Positions 1-10,072 are shown, counted from the first letter of the stretch. The stretch: DNA of 64,000 nt from Thiobacillus sp. (GCF_030696885.1 NZ_JAUYRI010000005.1:124001-188000), one strand, 5' to 3'. Numbers and translations are program-made. The notes: generated from the sequence alone by a model not told the origin.

Positions 1-11
1 GACCCTGACGA

Positions 12-197
12 ATGAACCCGAAGCTACTTGATATCCTTGTCTGTCCGGTCTGCAAGGGTCCCCTCGACTGGAAAAAACCCGCGCAGGAACTGGTCTGCCG
101 GGCCTGCCGCCTGGCCTATCCCATTCGCGACGACATCCCGGTGATGCTGCCGGAAGAAGCGCGCACACTGAATCCAGACGAAATCCACGGCAGCTGA
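12..197 (+). CDS. Trm112-family small zinc-ribbon protein
   Basis: This 61-residue protein has the Trm112 layout: CPVC at residues 11-14 and CRAC at 30-33 form a zinc ribbon, with a [11 protein letters not shown] stretch behind it. Trm112-like proteins bind and activate methyltransferases in some lineages, but the bacterial YcaR type has no firmly assigned role. The stop lies two bases before the kdsB start, so the two are surely co-translated. In many proteobacteria this gene sits between lpxK and kdsB. The 11 bases before it could hold the end of such a gene, but too little is visible to say. Confidence 0.88.
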   Translation: MNPKLLDILVCPVCKGPLDWKKPAQELVCRACRLAYPIRDDIPVMLPEEARTLNPDEIHGS

Positions 198-199
198 GC

Positions 200-958
200 A
201 TGCATTTCAGCGTCGTCATTCCCGCGCGCTATGCATCGAGTCGACTGCCGGGCAAGCCGCTGGCCGACATCGGCGGGCGGCCGATGGTGCTGCATGTGCT
301 CGATCGCGCGCTGCAGGCGGGGGCCGAGTCGGTCGTTGTCGCCACAGATGACGTGCGCGTGCAGCAGGCGGTCGAGGCCGCCGGCCACCGCGCGCTGATG
401 ACCTCGCCCGATCACCAGTCCGGCACCGAGCGCCTGGTCGAGGTGGCCGAAACCCTCGGCTGGGCGGACGACACGCTGGTGGTCAACGTGCAGGGCGACG
501 AGCCGCTGATCGATCCCGACCTCATCCGCGAAGCGGCGCGGCAACTGATTCTGCACGACGACGCGGTGATGGCCACGCTGGCGCATCCGATCCACGACCA
601 CGCCGACTTCATCAATCCCAACGTCGTCAAGGTCGTCGCCGACGAGGCCGGCTACGCGCTGTATTTCAGCCGCGCGCCGGTGCCGTGGCCGCGTGACGCC
701 TTTGCCGACCGGCAGCCGATGCCGCACGAATTCGGCGCGCTCCGCCACATCGGCCTGTATGCCTACCGCGCCGGTTTCCTACGCACCTATGCCAGTCTTG
801 CCAGCTCGCCGCTGGAGCGTCATGAAATGCTGGAACAGCTGCGCGTGCTGTGGCACGGTTACCGCATCAGCCTCGGCATCACGCCCATGGCGCCGGCTCC
901 CGGCGTCGATACGCCGGAAGACCTGGCACGCGTGCGCAGCCTGTTTGCCGCGGCATAG
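200..958 (+). CDS. kdsB: 3-deoxy-manno-octulosonate cytidylyltransferase (CMP-Kdo synthetase)
   Basis: This cytosolic enzyme activates Kdo with CTP to give CMP-Kdo for lipopolysaccharide inner-core synthesis. The 252-residue length is normal. The family N-terminus is clear: [17 protein letters not shown] at residues 5-21 is the nucleotide-binding loop. NVQGDEPLI near 95-103 and the [12 protein letters not shown] segment are family hallmarks for metal and Kdo binding. It follows the Trm112 gene by two bases and is separated from adk by about 105 bases. Its presence shows that the host makes LPS. Confidence 0.97.
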   Translation: MHFSVVIPARYASSRLPGKPLADIGGRPMVLHVLDRALQAGAESVVVATDDVRVQQAVEAAGHRALMTSPDHQSGTERLVEVAETLGWADDTLVVNVQGDEPLIDPDLIREAARQLILHDDAVMATLAHPIHDHADFINPNVVKVVADEAGYALYFSRAPVPWPRDAFADRQPMPHEFGALRHIGLYAYRAGFLRTYASLASSPLERHEMLEQLRVLWHGYRISLGITPMAPAPGVDTPEDLARVRSLFAAA

Positions 959-1024
959 CAGCCGCTTGAATCCCCCAATAAAAATTTTTAAGTGTTGCTC
1001 GCATCGCGCTTGGCTTAGGCTTAG

Positions 1025-1717
<693 letters not shown>

Positions 1718-1750
1718 TCGGGACAGCGTTAATCTTCACGCCAGACCGCC

Positions 1751-2116
1751 ATGCCGCAGCAGATTCATCCGATGACCGACACCGAACGCTGGATCGTGAC
1801 CGGCGCGGTGAAGGAACGCTACGGCAAGGCGGTCGAGATCCAGGATGTCGAAACCGAAATCCGCCTGCATATCGACGACCGCGAACTGACCCTGTGCCCG
1901 GGCTTCTACTGGAACGAGCGCGGCTGTCATTTCGTGTTGTCCAAAACCGGTGACTCGCGCTATCGCAGCATGTTCTTCTACCGCATCCGCGACCGCTTCG
2001 CGACCGGCCGCGAGGAATACGACGACATCGGCGACTGCGTCACCACGCTGCTGAAAATGCAGGCCGACGAGGAAGCCAAGCGTCTCGCCGAGAACGAGGC
2101 ATCCGGCAACAGTTGA
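1751..2116 (+). CDS. conserved hypothetical protein (121 aa)
   Basis: I do not recognise the family. The predicted cytosolic protein is up to 121 residues; a second ATG at 1775 would give a 113-residue form starting MTDTERWIV. It is acidic, has no signal peptide or membrane segment, and has a mixed alpha/beta centre (LTLCPGFYWNERG, FFYRIRDRFATGREEYDD) before a charged helical tail. It lies 33 bases after adk on the same strand and is followed directly by a terminator, so it is probably the last gene of the adk transcript. Codon use resembles its neighbours. Confidence 0.75.
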   Translation: MPQQIHPMTDTERWIVTGAVKERYGKAVEIQDVETEIRLHIDDRELTLCPGFYWNERGCHFVLSKTGDSRYRSMFFYRIRDRFATGREEYDDIGDCVTTLLKMQADEEAKRLAENEASGNS

Positions 2117-2123
2117 ATTTTTA

Positions 2124-2150
2124 AGCCAGCACGCGCTGGCTTTTTGTTTT
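2124..2150 (+). terminator. rho-independent terminator after the adk transcript
   Basis: Seven-base arms AGCCAGC (2124-2130) and GCTGGCT (2135-2141) enclose the loop ACGC and are followed by TTTTGTTTT. It closes the adk unit before pfp. Confidence 0.8.
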
Positions 2151-2189
2151 GCAAACGACCACACAGATAATCAAGGAGACAGCACCATC

Positions 2190-3446
2190 ATGGCGAAAAA
2201 AATGAACGCCTTTTACGCACAGTCCGGCGGCGTCACCGCAGTCATCAACGCGTCCGCCAGCGGCGTGATCGAAACCGCGCGCAAGCACAAGGACAAGATC
2301 GGCAAGGTCTACGCCGGCCGCAATGGCATCATCGGCGCGCTCACCGAAGACCTGATCGACACCAGCAAGGAATCCGCCGCCGCCATCGCCGCGCTGCGCA
2401 GCACGCCGTCCGGCGCGTTCGGTTCCTGCCGCTTCAAGCTCAAATCATTGGAAGCCAACAAGCGCGAATACGCCCGCCTGATCGAAGTCTTCAAGGCACA
2501 CAACATCGGCTACTTCTTCTACAACGGCGGCGGCGATTCGGCCGACACCTGCTTCAAGGTCAGCCAGCTGTCCGAACAGATGGGCTATCCGATCCAGGCC
2601 ATCCACGTGCCGAAGACCGTCGACAACGACCTGCCGATCACCGACTGCTGCCCCGGCTTCGGCTCGGTCGCCAAGTACATCGCCGTGTCCACGCTGGAAG
2701 CCAGCTACGACGTGCGCTCGATGGCCAAGACCTCGACCAAGGTGTTCGTGATCGAAGTGATGGGTCGCCACGCAGGCTGGATCGCCGCGGCCGGCGGCCT
2801 GGTCGAAGACCACGGCATTCCGGTCGTGATCCTGTTCCCCGAGATTGAATTCGATCAGAAGAAATTCCTCGCCCGCGTCGACAAGCTGGTCAAGGAACAC
2901 GGCTACTGCACCGTCGTCGTCTCCGAAGGCTGCCACTACCCGGACGGCAAGTTCCTCGCCGAGCAGGGCACGCGCGACGCCTTCGGCCACGCCCAGCTGG
3001 GCGGTGCCGCCCCGGTGGTCGCCAACATGATCAAGGAAGCGCATGGCCACAAGTTCCACTGGGCCGTCGCCGACTACCTGCAGCGCGCCGCGCGTCATAT
3101 CGCCTCCAAGACCGACGTCAAGCAGGCCTACGAGCTGGGTAAGAAGGCCGTCGAGCTGGCCGTGAAAGGCCACAACTCGGTGATGCCCACCGTCGACCGC
3201 ATTTCCGACGTGCCCTACAAGTACAAGATCGGCATGGCCGATTTGAAGGATGTCGCCAACGTCGAGAAATTCATGCCGCGCGACTTCATCACCAAGGACG
3301 GCTTCGGCATCACCGACAAGTGCAAGCGCTACCTGACGCCGCTGATCCAGGGCGAAGACTATCCGAAGTACAAGAACGGCCTGCCGGTCTACGTGACGTT
3401 GAAGAACGTCGCGGTGGCGAAGAAGCTGGCAGCGTTCAAATTGTGA
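2190..3446 (+). CDS. pfp: pyrophosphate-dependent 6-phosphofructokinase
   Basis: This cytosolic enzyme reversibly phosphorylates fructose 6-phosphate with PPi. In autotrophs and methylotrophs the family can also act on sedoheptulose phosphates of the Calvin and RuMP cycles. It has 418 residues. The phosphoryl-donor loop reads GGGDSADT (113-120), with Asp116 where ATP-dependent enzymes have Gly, and the catalytic loop is PKTVDNDLP (141-149); both indicate PPi use. VMGRHAGWIAA is the substrate-binding motif. An AAGGAGA ribosome site precedes the ATG. A membrane H+-pyrophosphatase gene lies 420 bases downstream, which suggests a shared PPi economy. Confidence 0.95.
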   Translation: MAKKMNAFYAQSGGVTAVINASASGVIETARKHKDKIGKVYAGRNGIIGALTEDLIDTSKESAAAIAALRSTPSGAFGSCRFKLKSLEANKREYARLIEVFKAHNIGYFFYNGGGDSADTCFKVSQLSEQMGYPIQAIHVPKTVDNDLPITDCCPGFGSVAKYIAVSTLEASYDVRSMAKTSTKVFVIEVMGRHAGWIAAAGGLVEDHGIPVVILFPEIEFDQKKFLARVDKLVKEHGYCTVVVSEGCHYPDGKFLAEQGTRDAFGHAQLGGAAPVVANMIKEAHGHKFHWAVADYLQRAARHIASKTDVKQAYELGKKAVELAVKGHNSVMPTVDRISDVPYKYKIGMADLKDVANVEKFMPRDFITKDGFGITDKCKRYLTPLIQGEDYPKYKNGLPVYVTLKNVAVAKKLAAFKL

Positions 3447-3459
3447 GGAACTAGGGATC

Positions 3460-3566
3460 AGGGGTCAGGATTCAGGGATCAGGGGAGGGGCGGGCATGGC
3501 CCGCGCCCTTTAAATTACGGCGAAGCCGCACATTCCCTGACCCCTGGCCCCTGAATCCTGACCCCT
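3460..3566. repeat. 18-bp perfect inverted repeat in a GGGGTCAGG-type element
   Basis: AGGGGTCAGGATTCAGGG at 3460-3477 is exactly complementary to the segment at 3549-3566. The flanks carry more partial copies of the GATCAGGGG / CCCCTGACC unit. The 71 bases between the arms include GGGCGGGCATGGCCCGCGCCC, itself a hairpin. The element fills the gap between pfp and the next small gene and looks like a REP- or MITE-like repeat. It carries no coding frame. Confidence 0.8.
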
Positions 3567-3573
3567 AAAAACA

Positions 3574-3786
3574 ATGACCCTCGACCGCGCCAGACAACTG
3601 CTCAAGGTCCAAGCCGACTTCGGCGGCTTCTACAACGGCAATTCGGCCAAGCTGATCTTGTCCGAGGTGCAGCGCGAGCATGGGCAGGGGGCGGTTGATC
3701 AGATGATCCGGGAGTTGGAGCTTGACCGGATCTTCGGGTTCGAGCCCGGCACGCGCTTCGAGGGCGGGCTGGCGATGGGCAAATAA
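3574..3786 (+). CDS. hypothetical small protein (70 aa)
   Basis: This 70-residue soluble protein begins MTLDRARQLLKVQADFGG; the centre is helical and charged (SEVQREHGQGAVDQMIREL) and the end is FEPGTRFEGGLAMGK. I do not recognise a named domain. The start lies 8 bases after the inverted-repeat element and lacks a convincing ribosome site, so the element may provide or disrupt its leader. A terminator follows at once. Codon use is normal for the replicon. The length, the unbroken frame and the position between two PPi-metabolism genes make it plausible but unproven. Confidence 0.6.
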   Translation: MTLDRARQLLKVQADFGGFYNGNSAKLILSEVQREHGQGAVDQMIRELELDRIFGFEPGTRFEGGLAMGK

Positions 3787-3794
3787 TAGGAATG

Positions 3795-3826
3795 ACGGCA
3801 GCGCAAGCTGCCGTTTCGTTTTTCAT
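3795..3826 (+). terminator. rho-independent terminator before hppA
   Basis: Arms ACGGCAGC (3795-3802) and GCTGCCGT (3807-3814) enclose GCAA and are followed by TTCGTTTTT. This implies that hppA has its own promoter. Confidence 0.8.
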
Positions 3827-3866
3827 GTAGCGCTTCGTAGTTCCACAAAATGACAAGGAGGAGTAG

Positions 3867-5903
3867 ATGGAGACGCAGTTGATATGGGTGTTGGCCAGTG
3901 CAATTCTGGCCCTGCTATACGGTGTGGTATCAATCGGCTGGATCCTGAAGAAACCGGCTGGCAACGCGCGCATGCAGGAAATTGCGCTGGCGATCCAGCA
4001 GGGGGCTCAGGCCTACCTCAACCGCCAGTACACCACCATCGGCATGGTGGGTGCGGTGCTGTTCGTTGCGCTGTGGCTGGCGCTGGGTGCGCACACCGCG
4101 ATCGGCTTCCTGATCGGCGCGGTGCTCTCGGGCGCGGCGGGCTACATCGGCATGAACGTCTCGGTGCGCGCCAACGTGCGCACCGCCGAAGCCGCTTCGC
4201 ACGGGCTGAATGCTGCGCTCAACGTCGCCTTCAAAGGCGGCGCCATCACCGGCATGCTGGTGGTGGGCCTGGGCCTGCTGGGTGTGGCCGGTTATTACGC
4301 CGCGCTGACCGCGATGGGCTCGACGCCGATGGATGCCATCCATGCGCTGGTCGGTCTCGGCTTCGGCGGCTCGCTGATTTCCATCTTCGCGCGTCTCGGC
4401 GGCGGCATCTTCACCAAGGGCGCCGACGTCGGCGCCGACCTGGTGGGCAAGGTCGAAGCCGGCATTCCCGAGGACGACCCGCGCAACCCGGCGGTGATCG
4501 CCGACAACGTCGGTGACAACGTCGGCGACTGCGCCGGCATGGCGGCCGACCTGTTCGAGACCTATGCGGTGACGCTGATCGCCACTATGCTGCTCGGCGC
4601 GCTGATGTTCTCTGGCACCGGTGCGGTCATCTACCCGCTGGCGCTGGGCGCGGTGTCGATCGTCGCCTCCATCGTCGGCTCCTTTTTCGTCAAGGCGCGC
4701 GACGGCGGCAAGATCATGAACGCGCTCTATCGCGGCCTTGCGGTCGCGGGTGGCCTCAGCCTGATCGCCTTCTATCCGGTGACCACGATGCTGGTCGGCG
4801 ATGGCCTCACGATGAGCGACGGCACCACGATCTCGGCAATGAGCCTGTATTACGCCGCGTTGATCGGCCTGGTGCTGACTGCCGCGATGGTCGTCATCAC
4901 CGAGTACTACACCGCCACCGAATACGCGCCGGTACGCCACATCGCGCAGGCATCGACCACCGGCCACGGCACCAACATCATCGCCGGCCTCGGCGTGTCG
5001 ATGAAATCCACCGCGGCGCCGGTGCTGGCGGTCTGTCTGGCGATCTGGGCGTCCTACACGTTCGCAGGTCTGTACGGCATCGCGATCGCCGCCACCGCCA
5101 TGCTGTCGATGACCGGCATCATCGTCGCGCTCGACGCCTACGGCCCGATCACCGACAACGCCGGCGGCATCGCCGAAATGGCCGACCTGCCGAGTTCGAT
5201 CCGCGACATCACCGATCCGCTCGACGCCGTCGGCAACACCACCAAGGCCGTCACCAAGGGCTATGCCATCGGCTCTGCGGGCCTTGCCGCACTGGTGCTG
5301 TTTGCCGACTACACCCATGCGCTGGAAGCGATGACCGGCGACGTCACCCTGTTCGACCTGTCGAATCACATGGTCATCATCGGCCTCTTCATCGGCGGCA
5401 TGATTCCCTACCTGTTCGGCGCCATGGGCATGGAAGCGGTCGGCCGCGCCGCCGGCTCGGTGGTGGTGGAGGTACGCCGCCAGTTCAAGGAAATCCCCGG
5501 CATCATGGCCGGCACCGCCAAGCCCGATTATTCGCGCGCGGTCGACATGCTGACCAAGGCCGCGATCAAGGAAATGATCGTGCCCTCGCTGCTGCCGGTG
5601 CTGGTGCCGGTGCTGGTCGGCGTCATCCTCGGTCCGCAGGCACTCGGCGGCGTGCTGCTCGGCGCCATCGTCACCGGCATCTTCGTGGCAATCTCGATGA
5701 CCACCGGCGGCGGTGCGTGGGACAACGCCAAGAAATACATCGAGGAAGGCAACCACGGCGGCAAGGGCAGCGAAGCGCACAAGGCCGCCGTCACCGGCGA
5801 CACCGTGGGCGATCCCTACAAGGACACTGCCGGCCCCGCCATCAACCCGCTGATCAAGATCATCAACATCGTGGCCTTGCTGATCGTGCCGTTGATTGCG
5901 TGA
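3867..5903 (+). CDS. hppA: K+-independent proton-translocating membrane pyrophosphatase
   Basis: This integral inner-membrane pump couples PPi hydrolysis to H+ export, or synthesises PPi at high proton motive force. It has 678 residues and about 16 membrane helices. Substrate-site motifs are [11 protein letters not shown] (187-197), the Asp-rich [17 protein letters not shown] stretch and DNAGGIAEM. The potassium switch reads [10 protein letters not shown] with Lys460 in place of the Ala of K+-dependent enzymes, so K+ should not be needed. A strong AAGGAGGA ribosome site precedes the ATG and terminators flank the gene. It can drain PPi from biosynthesis or act with the nearby PPi-dependent phosphofructokinase. 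Confidence 0.97.
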   Translation: METQLIWVLASAILALLYGVVSIGWILKKPAGNARMQEIALAIQQGAQAYLNRQYTTIGMVGAVLFVALWLALGAHTAIGFLIGAVLSGAAGYIGMNVSVRANVRTAEAASHGLNAALNVAFKGGAITGMLVVGLGLLGVAGYYAALTAMGSTPMDAIHALVGLGFGGSLISIFARLGGGIFTKGADVGADLVGKVEAGIPEDDPRNPAVIADNVGDNVGDCAGMAADLFETYAVTLIATMLLGALMFSGTGAVIYPLALGAVSIVASIVGSFFVKARDGGKIMNALYRGLAVAGGLSLIAFYPVTTMLVGDGLTMSDGTTISAMSLYYAALIGLVLTAAMVVITEYYTATEYAPVRHIAQASTTGHGTNIIAGLGVSMKSTAAPVLAVCLAIWASYTFAGLYGIAIAATAMLSMTGIIVALDAYGPITDNAGGIAEMADLPSSIRDITDPLDAVGNTTKAVTKGYAIGSAGLAALVLFADYTHALEAMTGDVTLFDLSNHMVIIGLFIGGMIPYLFGAMGMEAVGRAAGSVVVEVRRQFKEIPGIMAGTAKPDYSRAVDMLTKAAIKEMIVPSLLPVLVPVLVGVILGPQALGGVLLGAIVTGIFVAISMTTGGGAWDNAKKYIEEGNHGGKGSEAHKAAVTGDTVGDPYKDTAGPAINPLIKIINIVALLIVPLIA

Positions 5904-5907
5904 AACC

Positions 5908-5965
5908 AGCCGGGCCTGGCCCGGCTGCCCAATAAAACAGTGCGCCTGCGGGCGCACTGTTTTAT
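5908..5965. terminator. double terminator after hppA
   Basis: A first hairpin, AGCCGGGC (5908-5915) with GCCCGGCT (5919-5926), is followed by a 15-bp stem ATAAAACAGTGCGCC (5932-5946) and its complement (5951-5965) around TGCG. The second is flanked by A and T runs on both sides and can work in both directions. Confidence 0.88.
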
Positions 5966-6361
5966 TTTCGATGGTAATGGCATTTTCTCGACGGCCTGAA
6001 AGCCGCATCCAGACGCCATTTTTGATGCAAACGTTGTCTTGAAACAACACAAATCCAGACGATTAAAATAAATGTTTGCAAACGGCCTCAAGAAGCCTAC
6101 AGAAGCCGCAAACGGCGTCGTAACAGCCAATACGGTTGTGTATCCCTCGTTGGAATCGACCGGTAACGCTGTCCGCACGCTGATCGTACTATTGACTTCG
6201 ATTTGTATCTTGAAAGTTTGTCGAGAGTGCACGAAGTGATCAGCGGATTAAGGAAGAGAAACAGAAGGGGGCTGTTGTCATGCGCACGCTGAACCCGCGC
6301 GCGCGTCATGGCAGACCCTGGGCGGATGGCGATTTATCCAATCGTCAAAGGAGAACGAAAA
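5966..6361. other. 396-bp intergenic region without a convincing gene
   Basis: This stretch between the hppA terminator and the next small gene is AT-richer than its surroundings. Short open frames exist on both strands, but none has coding-like composition or a recognisable product. TTGACT near 6193 could be a -35 element for the downstream gene; I cannot place a good -10. Confidence 0.5.
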
Positions 6362-6550
6362 ATGAGCAATATGAGCGCGAAAGACCGTATTACCCGCACC
6401 GTCATTGCCGCGGGCCTGATTTATTGGGCGATGACTCCCGCCGGCCCCACGCTGGCTGCGGGCTACACCAGCATGTTCATGCTGGCCACCGCCATCATCG
6501 GCTGGTGCCCGCTCTACTCGCTGGTCAGCTTCAAATCCAAAAAGCAGTAA
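6362..6550 (+). CDS. small two-helix inner-membrane protein, DUF2892/YgaP-type
   Basis: The 62-residue product begins MSNMSAKDRITRTVIAAG and has two membrane segments, around residues 12-30 and 34-50, ending in CPLYSLVSFKSKK. This fits the DUF2892 (YgaP transmembrane) pattern: an Arg-containing helix start and a GWCPLY motif at the end of the second helix. I chose the ATG at 6362 because AAAGGAGAA lies six bases before it; an upstream in-frame ATG at 6308 has no ribosome site. The gene is monocistronic, with a terminator downstream. The family has no settled function. Confidence 0.82.
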   Translation: MSNMSAKDRITRTVIAAGLIYWAMTPAGPTLAAGYTSMFMLATAIIGWCPLYSLVSFKSKKQ

Positions 6551-6577
6551 ACTTCCGCAGCGCCGCAAGGTCTGCAT

Positions 6578-6607
6578 AAGTGCGCCCCCGTGGCGCACTT
6601 TTTTATT
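6578..6607 (+). terminator. rho-independent terminator between the DUF2892 gene and lolA
   Basis: AAGTGCGCC (6578-6586) pairs with GGCGCACTT (6592-6600) around CCCGT, followed by TTTTATTT. It ends 18 bases before the lolA start. Confidence 0.85.
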
Positions 6608-6624
6608 TCCGGAATCCTGATCCC

Positions 6625-7233
6625 ATGCGTCTACTGTTCCTGCTCTTCGCGTTCGCCCTCGGCGGCGCAGCCCACGCTGGTGGCGTCGACCGTCTGCAGG
6701 CCTTCATTGCCGGCGCCAAGACCGCCGAAGCCGACTTCACCCAGACCGTGGCCGACAAGAACGGCCGCGTCACGCAACAGGCCAGCGGCAAGATGGCCTT
6801 TGCCCGCCCTGGCAAATTCCGCTGGGACTACAGCAAGCCCTACGAACAGGTGATCGTCGGCGACGGCGTCAAGCTGTGGCTGTACGACACCGACCTCGAC
6901 CAGGTCACCGTCAGGACGCTCGGCGACGTCATCGCCGGCACCCCGGCCGCCCTGCTGGCCGGCGACAACGCCATCGAGAAATACTTCGTCCTGAAAGACG
7001 CCGGCGTGGCCGACGGCCTGGAATGGCTGGACGCCACCCCCAAAACCAAGGACACCAGCTTCGAGCGCATCCGCATGGGCTTCAAGGGCGACATGCTGGT
7101 GCAGATGGAACTGTTCGACTTCTTCGGCCAGCGCACCACGCTCAAACTCAGCAAGATGGTGCGCAACCCTGCCATCCCGGCGTCGCGCTTCACCTTCACC
7201 CCGCCCAAAGGCGCCGACATCATCGGCGAGTGA
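6625..7233 (+). CDS. lolA: outer-membrane lipoprotein carrier protein LolA
   Basis: LolA is the periplasmic chaperone that takes lipoproteins from the LolCDE transporter to LolB. The 202-residue product has a signal peptide [18 protein letters not shown] cleaved near residue 18. It then shows the LolA core: [24 protein letters not shown] with the lipid-binding Arg/Trp region, and [14 protein letters not shown] chose the ATG at 6625 because the signal peptide starts there; an in-frame ATG at 6580 falls inside the terminator. It lies 55 bases before rarA, the usual lolA-rarA order in betaproteobacteria. Confidence 0.95.
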   Translation: MRLLFLLFAFALGGAAHAGGVDRLQAFIAGAKTAEADFTQTVADKNGRVTQQASGKMAFARPGKFRWDYSKPYEQVIVGDGVKLWLYDTDLDQVTVRTLGDVIAGTPAALLAGDNAIEKYFVLKDAGVADGLEWLDATPKTKDTSFERIRMGFKGDMLVQMELFDFFGQRTTLKLSKMVRNPAIPASRFTFTPPKGADIIGE

Positions 7234-7288
7234 TCGCGTCGGCACCGCCCGCAACGGCGCCCGGGTTCTGGGGGATAATTTCGCGCAC

Positions 7289-8617
7289 ATGAGCACCCCC
7301 GACCTGTTCCAGACCGACACCCCCGCGCCCGCGCGCGACGACCCGCATGCGCCGCTGGCCGAACGTCTGCGCCCGCACACCCTCGCCGACGTCGTCGGCC
7401 AGACCCATCTCCTGGGCCCCGGCAAGCCGCTGCGGCTTGCATTCGATTCCGGCAAGCTGCATTCGATGATCCTGTGGGGGCCGCCCGGCGTCGGCAAGAC
7501 CACGCTGGCGCGGCTCACCGCGCAGGCCTTCGGCGCCGACTTCATCGCGATCTCGGCCGTGCTCTCCGGCGTCAAGGACATCCGCGAAGCCGTCGAGCGC
7601 GCGCGCATGAACCAGACCCTGGCCCGCACCACCATCCTGTTCGTCGACGAAGTCCACCGCTTCAACAAGTCGCAGCAGGACGCGTTTTTGCCGCACGTCG
7701 AATCCGGGCTCTTCACCTTCATCGGCGCCACCACCGAAAACCCCTCGTTCGAAGTCGTCGGCGCGCTGCTGTCGCGCGCCCAGGTCTATGTGCTGAAGTC
7801 GCTCACGCCCGATGAACTCGGCCAGCTGATGCAGCGTGCGCTCACCGAACTGCCGGACCTGAAGCTGGGCGAGGGCGTCGACAAACTACTGGCCGCTTAC
7901 GCCGACGGCGACGCCAGGAAGCTCCTCAACCTGCTGGAACAGCTCGACACCGCCGCGCGCACCTCGCAGGTGGAGTCCGTCGATGCCGCCTTCGTCGAAA
8001 ACGCGCTGGCGCAATCGATGCGCCGTTTCGACAAGGGCGGCGAAGCCTTCTACGACCAGATTTCCGCGCTGCATAAAAGCGTGCGCGGCAGCGACCCCGA
8101 TGCCTCGCTCTACTGGCTGGTGCGCATGCTCGACGGCGGCGCCGACCCGCGCTACCTCGGCCGGCGGCTGATCCGCATGGCAAGCGAGGACATCGGCCTG
8201 GCCGACCCGCGCGCGCTGCGACTCGCGCTCGACGCCGTCGAAACCTACGAAAGACTGGGTTCCCCCGAAGGCGAACTCGCGCTCGCCCAGGCCTGCCTCT
8301 ACATGGCCTGCGCGCCCAAGAGCAACGCCGCCTACGTTGCCTACAACGCCGCGCGCGCCTTCGTGCAGTCCAATCCCTCCAACGACGTCCCCATCCATCT
8401 GCGCAACGCCCCCACCAAGCTGATGAAGGAACTGGGCTACGGCCGCGCCTACCGCTACGCCCACGACGAGCCCGAAGCCTACGCCGCCGGCGAGCGCTAT
8501 TTCCCCGACGACATCGATGAACAGCAGTTCTACGCACCCACCCCGCGCGGCCTCGAAGGCAAGATCGCCGACAAGCTGGCGCATCTGAAAAAGCTGGATG
8601 AAGAGGCGGGAAAATAG
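7289..8617 (+). CDS. rarA: replication-associated recombination protein A (RarA/MgsA) AAA+ ATPase
   Basis: This cytosolic AAA+ protein of the clamp-loader branch acts at stalled forks and binds SSB. It has 442 residues: Walker A GPPGVGKT (64-71), Walker B LFVDEVH (117-123), sensor 1 GATTENPSFEV (146-156), and the MgsA C-terminal tetramerisation region (ALHKSVRGSDPDASLYWL, ASEDIGLADPRAL). It is normal in length and intact. A degraded second copy of its last 19 codons lies about 2.6 kb downstream at 11174-11233. In many betaproteobacteria serS follows rarA; here serS is 53 kb away. Confidence 0.97.
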   Translation: MSTPDLFQTDTPAPARDDPHAPLAERLRPHTLADVVGQTHLLGPGKPLRLAFDSGKLHSMILWGPPGVGKTTLARLTAQAFGADFIAISAVLSGVKDIREAVERARMNQTLARTTILFVDEVHRFNKSQQDAFLPHVESGLFTFIGATTENPSFEVVGALLSRAQVYVLKSLTPDELGQLMQRALTELPDLKLGEGVDKLLAAYADGDARKLLNLLEQLDTAARTSQVESVDAAFVENALAQSMRRFDKGGEAFYDQISALHKSVRGSDPDASLYWLVRMLDGGADPRYLGRRLIRMASEDIGLADPRALRLALDAVETYERLGSPEGELALAQACLYMACAPKSNAAYVAYNAARAFVQSNPSNDVPIHLRNAPTKLMKELGYGRAYRYAHDEPEAYAAGERYFPDDIDEQQFYAPTPRGLEGKIADKLAHLKKLDEEAGK

Positions 8618-8692
8618 CGCCTGACGGCGCTGCGTTTGGCAAGAGCCGGCTTACAATGAATTGATAATATCGATCCGACCCATCACCACACC

Positions 8693-9907
8693 GTGCTCAA
8701 AAAAATCAGTACCAGCGATCTTCGACTCGGCATGTATCTGCACGAATTGTGTGGTTCGTGGATGGAACACCCGTTCTGGCGCAGCAAGTTCACCCTGACC
8801 GACCCCGAAGATATCAAGCGCATCCGCGAGAGTGGCATCGCCGAGGCCTGGATCGATACCGACAAGGGCCTGGACGTGCTGGGCGGAGCCAAGGCAGAGA
8901 CCGAAGAATCGGTCACCGACCTGCTGATGGAGGCGGAGATCGCCCAGCACGGCAAGCCAATCGGGCCGGTGTCGATGAGCGAAGAGCTCAGGCGTGCCGC
9001 CATGATCTGTTCCACGGCCAGGAAGGCGATTGTCTCCATGTTCCAGGAAGTGCGCATGGGCAATGCCATCAGCGCCGAGGCAGCCGGCGAACTAGTCGAG
9101 GAAATCTCCTCATCGGTGTTGCGCAACCCGGGCGCACTGATCAGCCTGGCGCGGCTCAAGACCGCCGACGACTACACCTACATGCATTCCGTCGCGGTCT
9201 GCGCGCTGATGGTGTCGCTGGCGCGGCAACTGGGGCTGGACGAGAACGAAGTGCGCGAGGCGGGTATGGCCGGCCTGCTGCACGACCTGGGCAAAGCCCT
9301 GATGCCGATGGACGTGCTGAACAAGCCGGGCAAGCTCACCGACGACGAATTTCGCATCATCAAGAGCCATCCGGTCGAGGGACACCGCCTGCTGGTCGAG
9401 GGCAAGACCTACAGCGACATCGTGCTCGACGTCTGTCTGCACCACCACGAAAAGATCGACGGCAGCGGCTATCCCGACCGGCTCGGCGGCGACAGCATCA
9501 GCCTCTTCGCCAAAATGGGTGCGGTGTGCGATGTCTACGACGCCATCACATCCAATCGCCCCTACAAGGCGGGCTGGGATCCCGCGGAATCCATCCGGAA
9601 GATGGCCGAATGGAGCACAGGCCACTTTGACGAACGGGTGTTCCAGGCCTTCATCAAAAGCATCGGCATCTACCCGGTCGGCTCGCTGGTGATGCTCAGC
9701 TCCAGCCGCCTGGCCGTGGTGCTCGAGCAATCAGAAAAATCGTTGCTGGCACCGCGCGTCAAGGTGTTCTTTTCCACCAAGTCGCAGACCTACATCGTTC
9801 CCGAAGTGATCGACCTCTCTCGCCCAAGCGCCACCGAAAAGATCATCAGCCACGAAACCGCAGCCAAGTGGGGCATCAAGAACCTGGACGAGCTCTGGAC
9901 AACCTGA
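8693..9907 (+). CDS. DUF3391 + HD-GYP cyclic-di-GMP phosphodiesterase
   Basis: This predicted soluble protein of 404 residues starts with GTG. Residues 1-130 match the DUF3391 N-terminal domain that often precedes HD-GYP. The C-terminal half is a complete HD-GYP domain: HSVAV (165-169), HDLGK (197-201), the metal-binding HPVEGH, then HHEKIDGSGYP (251-261) and DVYDAITSNRPYK. All key residues are present, so it should linearise or hydrolyse c-di-GMP. It stands alone, between rarA and the Xre/RES pair. Confidence 0.9.
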   Translation: MLKKISTSDLRLGMYLHELCGSWMEHPFWRSKFTLTDPEDIKRIRESGIAEAWIDTDKGLDVLGGAKAETEESVTDLLMEAEIAQHGKPIGPVSMSEELRRAAMICSTARKAIVSMFQEVRMGNAISAEAAGELVEEISSSVLRNPGALISLARLKTADDYTYMHSVAVCALMVSLARQLGLDENEVREAGMAGLLHDLGKALMPMDVLNKPGKLTDDEFRIIKSHPVEGHRLLVEGKTYSDIVLDVCLHHHEKIDGSGYPDRLGGDSISLFAKMGAVCDVYDAITSNRPYKAGWDPAESIRKMAEWSTGHFDERVFQAFIKSIGIYPVGSLVMLSSSRLAVVLEQSEKSLLAPRVKVFFSTKSQTYIVPEVIDLSRPSATEKIISHETAAKWGIKNLDELWTT

Positions 9908-10011
9908 TCCGCCTTCGGCACGTTGCCACCTTTCTGCACAACGCCTCACCCAGTTGATGAAGCAACCCGACTAATCCGGCGCCTGAGCCCGGGTAGCCCG
10001 ACATTGCCAAA

Positions 10012-10027
10012 AGTCCATAAATGGACT
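10012..10027. promoter_or_regulatory. palindromic operator of the Xre/RES operon (predicted)
   Basis: AGTCCAT and ATGGACT form perfect 7-bp arms around AA, 45 bases before the antitoxin start. Position and symmetry suit autorepression by the Xre-type antitoxin. Confidence 0.6.
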
Positions 10028-10072
10028 ACCTTTCCATTATCAGTTCATTCCAGCACTGGCATGGAGGGCACA

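Noticed and set aside
3930-6050. 706-codon open frame on the minus strand
   Set aside because: It lies exactly antisense to hppA and its His/Arg/Asp-rich composition is what GC-rich antisense reading gives. No domain is visible.
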